A DNA stretch of 64,000 nt from Pontibacillus chungwhensis (GCF_030166655.1 NZ_CP126446.1:2108001-2172000), one strand, 5' to 3'. Shown: positions 8,789-17,844, numbered from the stretch's first letter. Notes: a model not told the origin generated them from the letters alone. Numbers and translations: made by a program.

Positions 8789-9154
8789 ATGAATCGATTT
8801 TTTTTATATGCAATCCCTATTTTGACATTAGCGATCTTTATTGTCATTATGACCGGAGGATTCTGGTTGAAACAGCCATTTGGAGAGCAGGATCGAGTCT
8901 TTGAGTCCTTTCAGAAATTAGAAGATTATACAAAAGGTGAAGAGTGGGAAAAGGCGCAAGAAGAAGTGGATTATACAGCGAAAGCATGGAAAAAGGTCGT
9001 CAATCGCATTCAATTTAGTGCTGAACGGGAATACATGCTAGACATTGCCGGGGTAATTGCTAAAATTGAAGGAAGTATACGAATACAAGATAAGGAAGCG
9101 ATTATTCAAGAGATCTACTACTTCTACTCATTGTGGGAGAATTTAGGGAGATAA
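8789..9154 (+). CDS. DUF4363 family protein, partner of DUF421
   Basis: A 121-residue protein with one N-terminal membrane helix (about 6-28) and an extracytoplasmic, helical, charged domain. It has the usual size and layout of DUF4363, which repeatedly follows DUF421 genes in Bacillaceae. It is co-transcribed with the DUF421 gene (17-bp gap, no terminator between). The start ATG has GGTGAGGTG upstream. No catalytic motif is visible; a role as an accessory subunit is inferred from context only. Confidence 0.82.
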   Translation: MNRFFLYAIPILTLAIFIVIMTGGFWLKQPFGEQDRVFESFQKLEDYTKGEEWEKAQEEVDYTAKAWKKVVNRIQFSAEREYMLDIAGVIAKIEGSIRIQDKEAIIQEIYYFYSLWENLGR

Positions 9155-9156
9155 TA

Positions 9157-9196
9157 AAAAAACACATACCTTTTCTTAAGTGGTATGTGTTCTTTT
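9157..9196. terminator. bidirectional terminator after the DUF4363 gene
   Basis: AACACATACC/GGTATGTGTT stem (9161-9170 and 9182-9191) with A-rich and T-rich flanks. It serves the DUF421 operon and the convergent hydroxylase gene. Confidence 0.85.
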
Positions 9197-9202
9197 GTCT
9201 AT

Positions 9203-10516
9203 CTAGGATTGAGGCTTGAAGTTTTGGAATACATTCTGATCTGGTATAGGATATGCTTCTTTGTCTAACAGATGATTGATAATCATTTTGTTACGATGGA
9301 CGGCCAATCCAAGGTTTGTTGAACCGACACCGTGAGTATGAGAAATGCCGCTATGCACATAGATCTCATTCTTTACCTCTTTTGTTTTTTCCACTCGGTA
9401 ATCTGCCTTTACTTTGTAACGACCTTGATCATCCCATTGTATTAAATCTTGAAGGGAATTTATAAACGCCGGTACATAAGGTTTATAGCCAGTAGCTGTA
9501 ATGACCACTTCTGTTTCATGAATGAAAGATGTTCCTTCTTGATGATGAGTGCAAGCTATCTCGTATCCTTCCCCTTCAGCTTTCTGATGAATCCCATCTA
9601 CCTCAGTCAAGACTTGCAGCCCTACATCGAGCACTTCACCCCCGACGGAATATTCATACAGAAGATCATATATATCCGTAACCGTATGGGTACTAATCCC
9701 TTTATAATATAGTCCTTGTGTTGCAAACACTTCGTCTTTTTTTGATTGAGGAAGATTGTAGAAGTAGTCTACATAATCAGGTGAAAAGTGTTCAAGGCTT
9801 AATTTTGATTCTTCCATTGAGGCAAATCCAGGCGAACGCGTAATCCAATCGAGGCGAAACTTATGCTCTCTTTGTTCTTTTAATAATTCTCTGAATGCTT
9901 CAGCAGCACTTTGTCCAGATCCAATTACAGTAATAGACCTTGCAGTTCTACATCGTTCTAAATGATCCTTGAAGTGTGCTGTATGGAAGACATCTTCTTT
10001 CGGTAACCGATCGAATGAATCAGGCATTACTGGTGAACTGCCTGTACCTAAAAGAATATGCTTAGTTTTATACACGCTTTTGTCTCCAGTTTCTGTATCA
10101 ATCACATTTAATTCGAAATACGTTTCATTGTCTTCTATGTAGCGAACGTCATCAACCCTGCTTGAGAACTGGCATGCATTTATTTGTTTTGCAACCCATT
10201 GGCAATAATCGTTATACTCTCTTCTTGGAATATCTAAGCGCTGCAGGAAATAAAACGGATACATTCTTCCTTGTTCATTAATGTAATTTAAAAAGGAATA
10301 ATGGCTTTTTGGATTCGCCATCGTCACTAAGTCGGCTATAAAAGGTACTTGCATTTTGGTACCTTCAATTAACATCCCCGGATGCCAATCAAACGATGAT
10401 CGTTGTTCGAAAAATAAAGCATCGACCTCAGGGTGATCCTCTAACAAAGCAGCCATACTTAAATTAAACGGGCCAACCCCAACTCCTATTAAGTCATACA
10501 TTTTGTCTGAACTCAT
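9203..10516 (-). CDS. lysine/ornithine N-monooxygenase (siderophore type)
   Basis: A 437-residue class B flavin monooxygenase of the IucD/SidA/PvdA family, which N-hydroxylates lysine or ornithine for hydroxamate siderophores. Motifs are the FAD site GVGVGPFNLS (10-20), the family motif WHPGMLIEGTKMQVPF, the NADPH site GSGQSAAEAF near 206, and the C-terminal ATGYKP. It stands alone: no aerobactin-type synthetase, acyltransferase or exporter is adjacent. It might supply hydroxylysine to a remote cluster or make another N-hydroxy compound. The promoter region has an 8-bp inverted repeat but no Fur box that I can recognise. Confidence 0.88.
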   Translation of the reverse strand: MSSDKMYDLIGVGVGPFNLSMAALLEDHPEVDALFFEQRSSFDWHPGMLIEGTKMQVPFIADLVTMANPKSHYSFLNYINEQGRMYPFYFLQRLDIPRREYNDYCQWVAKQINACQFSSRVDDVRYIEDNETYFELNVIDTETGDKSVYKTKHILLGTGSSPVMPDSFDRLPKEDVFHTAHFKDHLERCRTARSITVIGSGQSAAEAFRELLKEQREHKFRLDWITRSPGFASMEESKLSLEHFSPDYVDYFYNLPQSKKDEVFATQGLYYKGISTHTVTDIYDLLYEYSVGGEVLDVGLQVLTEVDGIHQKAEGEGYEIACTHHQEGTSFIHETEVVITATGYKPYVPAFINSLQDLIQWDDQGRYKVKADYRVEKTKEVKNEIYVHSGISHTHGVGSTNLGLAVHRNKMIINHLLDKEAYPIPDQNVFQNFKPQS

Positions 10517-10574
10517 GATTTACATGTCCCCTTTTTCAATTAAAGAATGATGCAATTCTGATTTCTTTCATCTA

Positions 10575-10602
10575 TTAATAGTAACATATTCTTCACTATT
10601 AA
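10575..10602 (-). promoter_or_regulatory. inverted repeat upstream of the N-monooxygenase
   Basis: Perfect 8-bp arms TTAATAGT and ACTATTAA are separated by 12 bases, about 60-85 bp upstream of the start codon. This is a possible operator. It does not look like the Bacillus Fur consensus. Confidence 0.3.
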
Positions 10603-10622
10603 GAGTTTTAAGGGGGAAGGCA

Positions 10623-10655
10623 TAAAAAAACGGAAAGATTGTTCTCTTTCCGTTT
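10623..10655 (-). terminator. terminator of the luciferase-like gene
   Basis: AACGGAAAG/CTTTCCGTT stem followed on the minus strand by seven T. It overlaps the stop codon. Confidence 0.88.
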
Positions 10656-11649
10656 ACTGGTTAAAAGCTTCCGCTATAAGTTTATAGGATTGTTTTTTCT
10701 TCTCGAAATCGTAAATATTTGTTATGAGCAATAGTTCAGATGCTTGATATTCGGCCGCAAGAGTTTCTAACCTTTCTTTCACTTCATTGGGGGTACCAAT
10801 GACAGCTCTCTTCCTATTTTGCTCAACCTTTCGAAGTTCTTCTTGCGTAAAGGTGTGTTCTTTAACTTCCTGGACAGAAGGAACTCTTGTTTCGATCCCT
10901 TTTTCCACTTGAAGTAACCACATATCCTGACTTAAAGCTAATTCTTCCGCTTCCTCATGTGTAGGTGCACAGACTACAAACACACAAGCATTGATAAATG
11001 GGTCCTGTCTTTCTGGAGATGGCCTGAATCGTTCTAAATAAGTAGAAATCGCTTCTGAAGAATGCGCCGGACTAATGAAATGACCAAATGTGAAACCAGT
11101 ACCATTAATCGCAGCATGTTTAGCACCTCGTTCTGATAAACCTAAAACCCATGTTTGTGGGTTGGAAGTTGTTTCTGGGGTAGCAATGACTCCTTTATAA
11201 GGGTGATCGTCAGGTAATGTGTTATATAAGTATCCATGAAGGTCTTTTACTTGTCTTGAGAAAGCACTGAGCATTTTTTGAGTTCCGTCTGTGAGAGCTA
11301 AACGAGTCTTTTGGCCACCACCCGGGGAACGTCCAAGGCCAAGATCAATACGACCAGGAAACATAGCTTCAAGCATTTTAAAATTTTCAGCTACCTTTAA
11401 TGGGCTGTATTGAGGCAATAAAACCCCGCCTGACCCCACTCGAATGGTTTTCGTTACGGATGCAATTCGAGCTATTAATATTTCAGGTGATGTGCTGGCA
11501 AGTCCATTTGTATTGTGGTGCTCAGCAACCCAGTATCGAAAATAGCCAAGTGACTCAGTAAATTGAGCCAGCTCAAGTGTATTGGATAAGGTTTGTTCTG
11601 GTGTGCTTCCTTTTGAAATGGGAGCTTGGTCTAATACGCTAAGTTTCAC
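10654..11649 (-). CDS. luciferase-like (LLM class) flavin monooxygenase
   Basis: A 331-residue TIM-barrel oxidoreductase of the bacterial-luciferase superfamily, closest in form to Bacillus YwcH/YddN-type proteins. Typical elements are YWVAEHHN near 39-46, VGSGGVLLPQYSPLKVAE, PGRIDLGLGR and the C-terminal IGTPNEVKERLE substrate-loop region. These enzymes use FMNH2 and O2 or F420; the absence of other F420 genes here favours FMN. Start is GTG after AGGAGAGACC. No reductase partner is adjacent. Substrate unknown. Confidence 0.87.
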   Translation of the reverse strand: MKLSVLDQAPISKGSTPEQTLSNTLELAQFTESLGYFRYWVAEHHNTNGLASTSPEILIARIASVTKTIRVGSGGVLLPQYSPLKVAENFKMLEAMFPGRIDLGLGRSPGGGQKTRLALTDGTQKMLSAFSRQVKDLHGYLYNTLPDDHPYKGVIATPETTSNPQTWVLGLSERGAKHAAINGTGFTFGHFISPAHSSEAISTYLERFRPSPERQDPFINACVFVVCAPTHEEAEELALSQDMWLLQVEKGIETRVPSVQEVKEHTFTQEELRKVEQNRKRAVIGTPNEVKERLETLAAEYQASELLLITNIYDFEKKKQSYKLIAEAFNQ

Positions 11650-11729
11650 TATAGGTCTCTCCTAACTCTTTAGTACTTCTATAGCATTTTCCTATACAAT
11701 CAATTATATTTCGAGTCGTTTGCTCAATT

Positions 11730-11759
11730 ATAAAGAGGACAGTTCGTAAACTGTCCTCT
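11730..11759 (-). terminator. terminator of the FNT channel gene
   Basis: AGAGGACAGTT/AACTGTCCTCT stem with a three-base loop, just beyond the stop codon. The T-tail is weak (TTTATAATT). Confidence 0.75.
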
Positions 11760-11765
11760 GTTTGA

Positions 11766-12680
11766 CTAGTCCTTCTTATTTAAAGCGGTTTGAATATCGT
11801 CCTTATAGGCGTATGAGAATATTAGGGATACGAATATCGCTCCGCCTATAATATTCCCAATACTTGCTGGGATTAGATTTAAGAATAAGAATTCGTACCA
11901 TTCATACTGGTCAGAAGCTAATATCCCCATACTGAAATATCCCATGTTCGCTGCACTGTGCTGGAAGTTACCGGCTACGAACAAAACGACAGGTAATGTG
12001 GTACCAAGTATTTTCCCTGTTAAATCTCTGGCTGATGTTGTTAAGAAAGCGGCCATACCAATTAACCAGTTGGCAAGAATCCCTGAAACGATAATCTGAA
12101 ACCATCCAACCCATCCATGATCAAGAAACTTCATTTTCTTATCTAAGTACATGGACAACTCGGTGTAAAAGGAATCAGATAGAGATGAAGATAACTGAAT
12201 TAATACGGCCACAAATAGCGCCCCTATGATGTTTCCTATATAAGCAGAAAGCCAAAATTTTAAAATATTTTTTTGTTTTTCCATAGCATTAAAGACATAA
12301 GTTGGCAGTAGAACATTTACTTCTGTAAAAAGAACGGAACCTGATATAAACACCATTGCGTACCCTGCTGCAAAACCAAAGCCTGAAAGAAGATGATAAA
12401 AACCTTTTACTTCAACTTCAATGGCCAAAAGAATGGAAAATAGTGCACCAAATGTCATAAATGAACCTGCTGTTAAAGCAAGGATAAATTGAGATCGAAA
12501 AGGTTTTGAAAGGTGATCTTTTCCCTTTTGAGCAAATTCACTAACAATTTGAGAAGGTATGTAGAACTGCCTCCCCGGACGATCTGGATTCGTCCTGGAT
12601 TCAATTGTGGTCCCTATATTCTTATCTTCCTGTTCTTCATCTGTTTGTGCTTCATCGTTAACTTGTTTGTCTTCTGACAT
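11766..12680 (-). CDS. formate/nitrite transporter (FNT) family channel
   Basis: A 304-residue pentameric-channel-type membrane protein with six helices. FNT hallmarks are visible: a pore motif in the form LANWLIGMAAF and GNFQHSAANM with the central pore histidine. It has an unusually long, highly acidic N-terminal extension of about 50 residues before the first helix, ending in RTNPDRPGRQFYIPSQ. The cargo could be nitrite, formate, lactate or another small anion. Its position near nos and hmp makes nitrite attractive, but that is inference. Start ATG follows GGAGGGATGAGAC. Monocistronic. Confidence 0.82.
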   Translation of the reverse strand: MSEDKQVNDEAQTDEEQEDKNIGTTIESRTNPDRPGRQFYIPSQIVSEFAQKGKDHLSKPFRSQFILALTAGSFMTFGALFSILLAIEVEVKGFYHLLSGFGFAAGYAMVFISGSVLFTEVNVLLPTYVFNAMEKQKNILKFWLSAYIGNIIGALFVAVLIQLSSSLSDSFYTELSMYLDKKMKFLDHGWVGWFQIIVSGILANWLIGMAAFLTTSARDLTGKILGTTLPVVLFVAGNFQHSAANMGYFSMGILASDQYEWYEFLFLNLIPASIGNIIGGAIFVSLIFSYAYKDDIQTALNKKD

Positions 12681-12755
12681 GTCTCATCCCTCCACTTCCC
12701 TCGGCTATTCCCTTTAACTATAAATTTTAATCACATGTGAGCCGCTTGTTTCTCA

Positions 12756-13724
12756 TCATTTACTTATTGTAAAAGTAGAAGGTGTAGACATGACAATCTC
12801 AGGATCCTCTTCAAGTTGACGACTTAGTGTAAATAACGCTTCATCCTTTTGTTTGGCTTCTATCATACAATCAATTTGATTGGTTGAACCCGATACATAT
12901 TCCACAAACGTCTTGAACATGTTATAGTCCACAAGATCCGCATGACTTTTAAAATCCTTTGAACTTTTAGGGCTCGATATATGCATCTTTATTGGTAAAG
13001 AAGAGTGTTCCCATGTTTGAATAACCCTCTCCCACTGCTTTGTCCAGTCTGATTCAACGTGATTGGCCATGTGGTGATGAAGGTCAAAGATGAACGGTAT
13101 ATTGAGCTTCTCACAAACATATAAGCAATCTTCCATAGTAAATATCTTATCGTCATTCTCTAACATCACCATTTTCTGAATTCCAGATGGTACATAAGCC
13201 CAATTCTCTATAAATTGTTCCAATGCTTTTTCTTTATTCTGATAACCTCCGCCAAGATGCAGCACGCAGCGATGGGTTGGATCAATGCCCATAGCGTGAA
13301 GCAATCGATAATGGTACTTTAAAACGAGTAGTGAAAATTTAAAATTGTGTTGATCAGGACTATTTAATACCACGAAATGATCAGGGTGAAAATCAATTCT
13401 CATGTCCTTTTCAGTAGCAAACTGTCCAATAGCCGTTAGGTGCTCTTTTAAAGGCTGGATGTAATTCCAATCCGATAACTCCTCATGAGTTGCGAGAGGA
13501 ATCAGGCGAGAACTCATGCGGAAAAAGGTGATACCAGAAGCGGCTGAATGTTTTAACAACCTTAATGTGTTCTCAAGATTAGACTCAGCAATGCGTTCAA
13601 GCTTCCGAATTGCAGCTTCTCTGTCTTGTAAAGCAGAAAACTGGCGATAAGTCATCGTTTGAGACGGGGACGCATTCTGGACATGAACACTCATAGCTAC
13701 GTACCCTAATCGAAACTTAGTCAT
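12756..13724 (-). CDS. uvsE: UV damage endonuclease UvsE
   Basis: A 322-residue UVDE-family TIM-barrel endonuclease that nicks 5' of cyclobutane dimers and 6-4 photoproducts, giving an alternative to nucleotide excision repair. Family motifs are the N-terminal RLGYVAMS, the SSRLIPLATH segment, DFHPDHFVVLNSP, LHLGGGYQNKE and FDLHHHMAN, which supply the metal ligands. ATG at 13724 follows GAGGAGATGAAAAG; a longer in-frame start 21 codons upstream has no better signal. Divergent from nos, sharing a 117-bp intergenic region. A role in spore or stationary-phase UV repair is inferred. Confidence 0.92.
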   Translation of the reverse strand: MTKFRLGYVAMSVHVQNASPSQTMTYRQFSALQDREAAIRKLERIAESNLENTLRLLKHSAASGITFFRMSSRLIPLATHEELSDWNYIQPLKEHLTAIGQFATEKDMRIDFHPDHFVVLNSPDQHNFKFSLLVLKYHYRLLHAMGIDPTHRCVLHLGGGYQNKEKALEQFIENWAYVPSGIQKMVMLENDDKIFTMEDCLYVCEKLNIPFIFDLHHHMANHVESDWTKQWERVIQTWEHSSLPIKMHISSPKSSKDFKSHADLVDYNMFKTFVEYVSGSTNQIDCMIEAKQKDEALFTLSRQLEEDPEIVMSTPSTFTISK

Positions 13725-13841
13725 CTTTTCATCTCCTCGGTCGTTGTTAGAGATAGTTTTTTCACAAGCGAAAGGGTTTATGTACAAGATTGTAGGTATG
13801 GTACAATCAGCATAAAAGACATCTAGCGGAGGTATAAGTGA

Positions 13842-14960
13842 GTGAACAAGAAGCTATATCAAGAAGCAGAACAATTTATACATAGATGCTATGGTGAATT
13901 AGGCAGAACTGATAAAGAAATGCAGGATCGCTTAAGCGAAATACATTATGACATCGCCCGTACCGGCCATTATGATCATACATTTGAAGAACTAGAGTAT
14001 GGAGCAAAGATGGCCTGGCGTCAAAGCAATCGATGTATCGGAAGGTTGTTTTGGGATTCATTACAAGTATTTGATTATCGTAATATCTCTTCTGCAGATG
14101 AAGTCTATCAAGCTCTATGTCACCATTTGGACTATGCCACAAATGAAGGGAAAATCCGTTCTACTATATCCGTTTTCAAGCCGCGAAAGTTAGAAGAAGA
14201 CCCTGTCCGTATTTTAAATCACCAACTTTTACGATATGCAGGTTACCAAGGGGAAGATGGTATTATTGGGGACCCCGCTTCCCTTTCTTTCACAGACTAT
14301 TGCCAATCCATTGGTTGGCAAGGGAACCATACAGCCTTTGACCTTTTACCCTGGGTCATAGAGGTCAAAGGCAAGAAGCCGGTTTGGTATGAAGTCCCCC
14401 TTTCTCTTGTGAAAGAGGTACCTCTAAGGCATCCTGATTATGAATGGTTTCAAGATTTACAATTAAAGTGGTATGCGGTACCTATCATTTCAGATATGAT
14501 GCTTGAAATTGGAGGCATTGAATATGTAGCTGCCCCTTTTAATGGGTGGTATATGGAAACTGAGATTGGTGCGAGGAATTTGGCTGATGAATTTCGCTAT
14601 GACTTGTTGCCAGAAATAGCAACAAGAATGGGCTTGAGTACAAAAAGGAATCGGTCTCTCTGGAAGGATCGCGCATTACTCGAATTAAATACGGCTGTCC
14701 TTCACTCTTTTAAAGAAGAAGGTGTCAGCATTGTCGATCATCACACGGCAGCTAGTCAATTTAAACGATTTGAAGAAAAAGAGAGAGGGTGTGGTCGATC
14801 CATTACAGGAGACTGGACGTGGTTAATCCCACCAATTTCCCCTGCGTCTACTCATATTTTTCACCAATCCTATGATAACACTGTGAAGAGCCCTAACTTC
14901 CTATACCAATCAAATCCTTATGAAGAACCGAAACCAAAATGTCCTCACAGAGATATATAA
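13842..14960 (+). CDS. nos: bacterial nitric oxide synthase, oxygenase domain
   Basis: A 372-residue NOS oxygenase that makes NO and citrulline from arginine using haem and tetrahydrobiopterin or tetrahydrofolate. Like other Bacillus enzymes it has no reductase domain and relies on cellular flavodoxins. Haem thiolate Cys65 lies in [12 protein letters not shown], arginine-binding Glu241 in TEIGARN, and the C-terminal [13 protein letters not shown] is intact. The residue before the TEIG motif is Glu239, where I remember Gly in relatives (YMGTEIG), so the pocket may differ. Start is GTG with GCGGAGG nine bases upstream. Monocistronic with a strong terminator. NO from this enzyme would be a substrate for Hmp encoded 11 kb away. 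Confidence 0.95.
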   Translation: MNKKLYQEAEQFIHRCYGELGRTDKEMQDRLSEIHYDIARTGHYDHTFEELEYGAKMAWRQSNRCIGRLFWDSLQVFDYRNISSADEVYQALCHHLDYATNEGKIRSTISVFKPRKLEEDPVRILNHQLLRYAGYQGEDGIIGDPASLSFTDYCQSIGWQGNHTAFDLLPWVIEVKGKKPVWYEVPLSLVKEVPLRHPDYEWFQDLQLKWYAVPIISDMMLEIGGIEYVAAPFNGWYMETEIGARNLADEFRYDLLPEIATRMGLSTKRNRSLWKDRALLELNTAVLHSFKEEGVSIVDHHTAASQFKRFEEKERGCGRSITGDWTWLIPPISPASTHIFHQSYDNTVKSPNFLYQSNPYEEPKPKCPHRDI

Positions 14961-14980
14961 TTCCCGTGCATCACACATAA

Positions 14981-15012
14981 AAAAACGCTTAGACATAGTC
15001 TAAGCGTTTTGT
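14981..15012. terminator. bidirectional terminator between nos and the DJ-1 gene
   Basis: AAAACGCTTAGAC/GTCTAAGCGTTTT near-perfect stem with a tight loop, followed by T-rich sequence on both strands. Confidence 0.9.
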
Positions 15013-15016
15013 TTAT

Positions 15017-15541
15017 TTATTGCTCTTCTAATACACGGATATATTCTCTCATATAGTCAGGTAAGTCAGGTGGCCTGCGGCTTGATACCAAATGACCATC
15101 AACTGTCACAGCTTCATTCACCCATTCAGCTCCGGCATTCATCATATCATCCTTAATACCTGGTGTACTCGTAACACGTTTGCCATTTAGGATATTCGCA
15201 GAAATTAAGACCCAGCCTGCATGGCAGATTTGGCCGATGACTTTCTTATCTTCATTCATACTTTGTACCATTTTAAGAATCGAGTCATATCGACGAAGTT
15301 TATCCGGGGACCATCCACCTGGTACAAGGATTGCATCATAATTACTAGCTTCTACCTCTTCGAAAGAACAATCTGATGTAATGGGAACACCATATTTCCC
15401 TGTATATTGTTCATTCGCTTTTTCCCCTGCAATATGAACCTCTGCTCCTTCTTCACGTAAACGTAGAACAGGATACCATAGTTCAAGGTCTTCAAATTCA
15501 TCACTTACAATCTGAATAACTTTTTTTCCTTGTAGTCTCAA
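15017..15541 (-). CDS. DJ-1/PfpI family protein (YfkM-like)
   Basis: A DJ-1/PfpI-superfamily protein of about 174 residues with the nucleophile-elbow cysteine in GQICHAGWVL and the upstream acidic residue in FEDLELWYPV. Relatives include YfkM and YraA (general stress proteins) and glyoxalase III/deglycase-type enzymes. AGGAGG lies inside a longer in-frame ORF starting at ATG 15562, so initiation at TTG 15541, ten bases after it, is more likely. It is convergent with nos. A thiol- or aldehyde-stress role is inferred from the family. Confidence 0.82.
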   Translation of the reverse strand: MRLQGKKVIQIVSDEFEDLELWYPVLRLREEGAEVHIAGEKANEQYTGKYGVPITSDCSFEEVEASNYDAILVPGGWSPDKLRRYDSILKMVQSMNEDKKVIGQICHAGWVLISANILNGKRVTSTPGIKDDMMNAGAEWVNEAVTVDGHLVSSRRPPDLPDYMREYIRVLEEQ

Positions 15542-15707
15542 AAAGGATCGTCCTCCTAACATGTAGTTCCCTTCCTATTTAACATGATTCACTACTTGAA
15601 TGCAATGATGAGGGTAAAGTGTTTTTTACTTGCATCTATTAGTCTGAAAATTTAGAATATAAATAACGAATGCTCTATTAGCTATACCGAGTGGTCGTTC
15701 AATTATT

Positions 15708-15721
15708 TGAAAGCGCTATCA
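15708..15721 (+). promoter_or_regulatory. catabolite response element (cre) before the aldehyde dehydrogenase gene
   Basis: TGAAAGCGCTATCA fits the CcpA consensus TGWAANCGNTNWCA at every position. It lies 33 bases before the start codon, where binding would block initiation or elongation. Confidence 0.7.
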
Positions 15722-15753
15722 ATAGCGTACATACACTTAAGGAGGCAATTATA

Positions 15754-17274
15754 ATGATTTATGCAAATCCAGGTGAACAGAATTCAAAGGTTACATTTAA
15801 AGAACGGTATGAGAATTATATTGGTGGAAAGTGGACAGCCCCATCTGGTGGTGAATACTTCAAAAATGTCAGCCCCGTTAATGGTCAAGTCTTCTGTGAA
15901 GTAGCACGATCGACGGAAGATGATATCAACCTGGCAATTGATGCAGCTGATGAAGCGAAGAAATCATGGGGAGAAACATCAACGACAGAACGAGCAAATC
16001 TTTTAAATAAAATAGCTGATCGAATGGAAGATAACCTAGAGATGTTAGCCGTAGCAGAAACATGGGATAATGGGAAAGCGGTTCGTGAAACTCTCGCTGC
16101 CGATCTCCCATTAGCGGTGGACCACTTCCGTTACTTTGCAGGATGTATTCGTGCTCAAGAAGGCTCAATTGGTGAAGTAGACGGGGATACCATTGCCTAT
16201 CATTTCCATGAGCCACTTGGTGTGGTTGGGCAAATCATCCCTTGGAACTTCCCTATCTTAATGGCTACATGGAAACTGGCTCCTGCATTAGCCGCTGGGA
16301 ATTGCGTCGTATTGAAGCCAGCTGAACAAACCCCGGCTTCTATTATGGTATTAATGGAGTTAATTGAAGATATTCTTCCGCCAGGAGTTGTGAATATAGT
16401 AAACGGATTCGGTGTAGAAGCAGGTAAACCTCTTGCTCAAAGTGACCGAATTTCAAAAATTGCTTTCACCGGAGAAACGACTACAGGGCGATTAATTATG
16501 CAGTACGCTTCACAAAATATCATTCCTGTTACACTTGAATTAGGTGGTAAATCTCCAAATATCTTCTTTAAAGATGTAATGGATAAAGATGATGATTTCC
16601 TGGATAAAGCCATTGAAGGATTTATCATGTTTGCTTTAAATCAAGGAGAAGTCTGTACGTGCCCTTCTCGAGCCCTGATCGATGAGTCTATCTATGATGA
16701 GTTTATGGAGCGAGCAATTGAAAGGGTTAAGTCCATCAAACAAGGAAATCCTCTGGATACGGAAACCATGATGGGGGCACAAGCCTCTAGTGAACAGCTT
16801 GAAAAGATCCTTTCTTATTTGGAAATCGGCAAGGAAGAGGGTGCTGAATGTCTCATTGGTGGATCTAGAAATACATTAGAAGGTGACTTAAGTGAAGGTT
16901 ACTTCGTAAATCCAACTATCTTTAAAGGATCAAATGATATGAGAGTCTTCCAGGAAGAAATTTTTGGTCCAGTCGTTTCCGTTACGACATTTAAATCTGA
17001 GGAAGAAGCGATGAACATTGCCAATGATACGCTATATGGATTAGGCGCAGGGGTATGGACGCGAAATATTAATACCGCTTATCAATTTGGGCGTGGGATT
17101 GAAGCGGGTCGTGTGTGGACGAATTGTTACCATGCCTACCCTGCTCATGCAGCGTTTGGAGGATATAAAATGTCAGGAATTGGGCGTGAAAATCACAAAA
17201 TGATGCTTTCCCATTACCAACAAACTAAAAATATGCTCGTGAGTTATAGTCCGAAGAAATTAGGATTTTATTAA
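15754..17274 (+). CDS. NAD-dependent aldehyde dehydrogenase (acetaldehyde type)
   Basis: A 506-residue class of ALDH close to AcoD/ExaC acetaldehyde dehydrogenases. Visible motifs are [25 protein letters not shown], the [11 protein letters not shown] segment with the general-base Glu, the catalytic Cys in [19 protein letters not shown], and the C-terminal [25 protein letters not shown] tail typical of this subfamily. ATG 15754 has AAGGAGG eight bases upstream; a longer in-frame start was rejected. A perfect cre site in the leader predicts CcpA repression. A DUF779 gene follows after one base, the usual partner of this ALDH type. Confidence 0.92.
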   Translation: MIYANPGEQNSKVTFKERYENYIGGKWTAPSGGEYFKNVSPVNGQVFCEVARSTEDDINLAIDAADEAKKSWGETSTTERANLLNKIADRMEDNLEMLAVAETWDNGKAVRETLAADLPLAVDHFRYFAGCIRAQEGSIGEVDGDTIAYHFHEPLGVVGQIIPWNFPILMATWKLAPALAAGNCVVLKPAEQTPASIMVLMELIEDILPPGVVNIVNGFGVEAGKPLAQSDRISKIAFTGETTTGRLIMQYASQNIIPVTLELGGKSPNIFFKDVMDKDDDFLDKAIEGFIMFALNQGEVCTCPSRALIDESIYDEFMERAIERVKSIKQGNPLDTETMMGAQASSEQLEKILSYLEIGKEEGAECLIGGSRNTLEGDLSEGYFVNPTIFKGSNDMRVFQEEIFGPVVSVTTFKSEEEAMNIANDTLYGLGAGVWTRNINTAYQFGRGIEAGRVWTNCYHAYPAHAAFGGYKMSGIGRENHKMMLSHYQQTKNMLVSYSPKKLGFY

Positions 17275-17275
17275 A

Positions 17276-17605
17276 ATGGAACAAGTGCTAGCAACAGAAG
17301 AGGCTCTTGAACTTATTGAAAAGTTAAAAGCCAAACATGGCCCTCTTTTATTTCATCAGTCAGGTGGATGTTGTGATGGCAGCTCCCCCATGTGTTACCC
17401 GGAAGGAGATTTTTTAATCGGAAAATCGGATGTCCATCTAGGTGACATTGGAGGTTGCCCTTTCTATATGAACAAAAAACAATATGAGTATTGGAAACAT
17501 ACTCAGCTGATCATCGATGTTGTAGAAGGACGTGGGGGTATGTTTTCATTAGAGGGACCAGAAGGCGTGCGTTTCTTAACACGCTCTAAAGTGCTTCCTA
17601 AATAG
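17276..17605 (+). CDS. DUF779 protein, partner of the aldehyde dehydrogenase
   Basis: A 109-residue DUF779 protein with a cluster of conserved cysteines (HQSGGCCDGSSPMC near 28-41 and GGCPFYM near 60). The gene begins one base after the ALDH stop, so the two are translationally coupled. The function is not established. The cysteines suggest a metal or redox role in maturation or protection of the dehydrogenase, which is inference. It ends at a strong bidirectional terminator. Confidence 0.9.
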   Translation: MEQVLATEEALELIEKLKAKHGPLLFHQSGGCCDGSSPMCYPEGDFLIGKSDVHLGDIGGCPFYMNKKQYEYWKHTQLIIDVVEGRGGMFSLEGPEGVRFLTRSKVLPK

Positions 17606-17609
17606 TAAA

Positions 17610-17641
17610 TAAAAAGGCTGTTCCGCTATGGAACAGCCTTT
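17610..17641. terminator. bidirectional terminator between the DUF779 gene and yfhD
   Basis: AAAGGCTGTTCC/GGAACAGCCTTT perfect stem (17613-17624 and 17630-17641). Confidence 0.9.
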
Positions 17642-17652
17642 ACGTTTAACCA

Positions 17653-17844
17653 TTATTCATTATGATGTTTCGCACGTTGGTCTGCTTCTTTTGAGCGCTC
17701 TTGCGCTTTACGATCCGCCTCATCTGCGAATTCTTGTGAGAATTCTACATCGCGTCCGTCTTCAACAATGTCATGCTTCGGTGTTTGAGAAAGATCACGT
17801 GTTTTATTTTTGTTTTTCCCTTTTTTACTTTGTCCTCTTGTCAT
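17653..17844 (-). CDS. yfhD: YfhD-family small protein
   Basis: A 63-residue, very hydrophilic protein. A basic N terminus (RGQSKKGKNKNKTR) is followed by an acidic patch with DGRDVEFSQEFADEADRKAQERSKEADQRA, which matches my memory of the YfhD family of spore formers. It has no hydrophobic core and is probably disordered or helical. GAGGTGA lies upstream of the ATG, and it shares the downstream bidirectional terminator. An opposite-strand ORF of similar size is an artefact. Function unknown; small spore-associated proteins often have this composition. Confidence 0.8.
   Translation of the reverse strand: MTRGQSKKGKNKNKTRDLSQTPKHDIVEDGRDVEFSQEFADEADRKAQERSKEADQRAKHHNE

Noticed and set aside
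10510-10610. Fur box upstream of the N-hydroxylase
   Set aside because: No stretch approaches the 7-1-7 Fur consensus. Only an unrelated inverted repeat is present.
12731-12741. TCACATGTGA palindrome upstream of the FNT gene
   Set aside because: The half sites face outward relative to TGTGA-N6-TCACA, so it is not a Crp/Fnr box. No other family fits.
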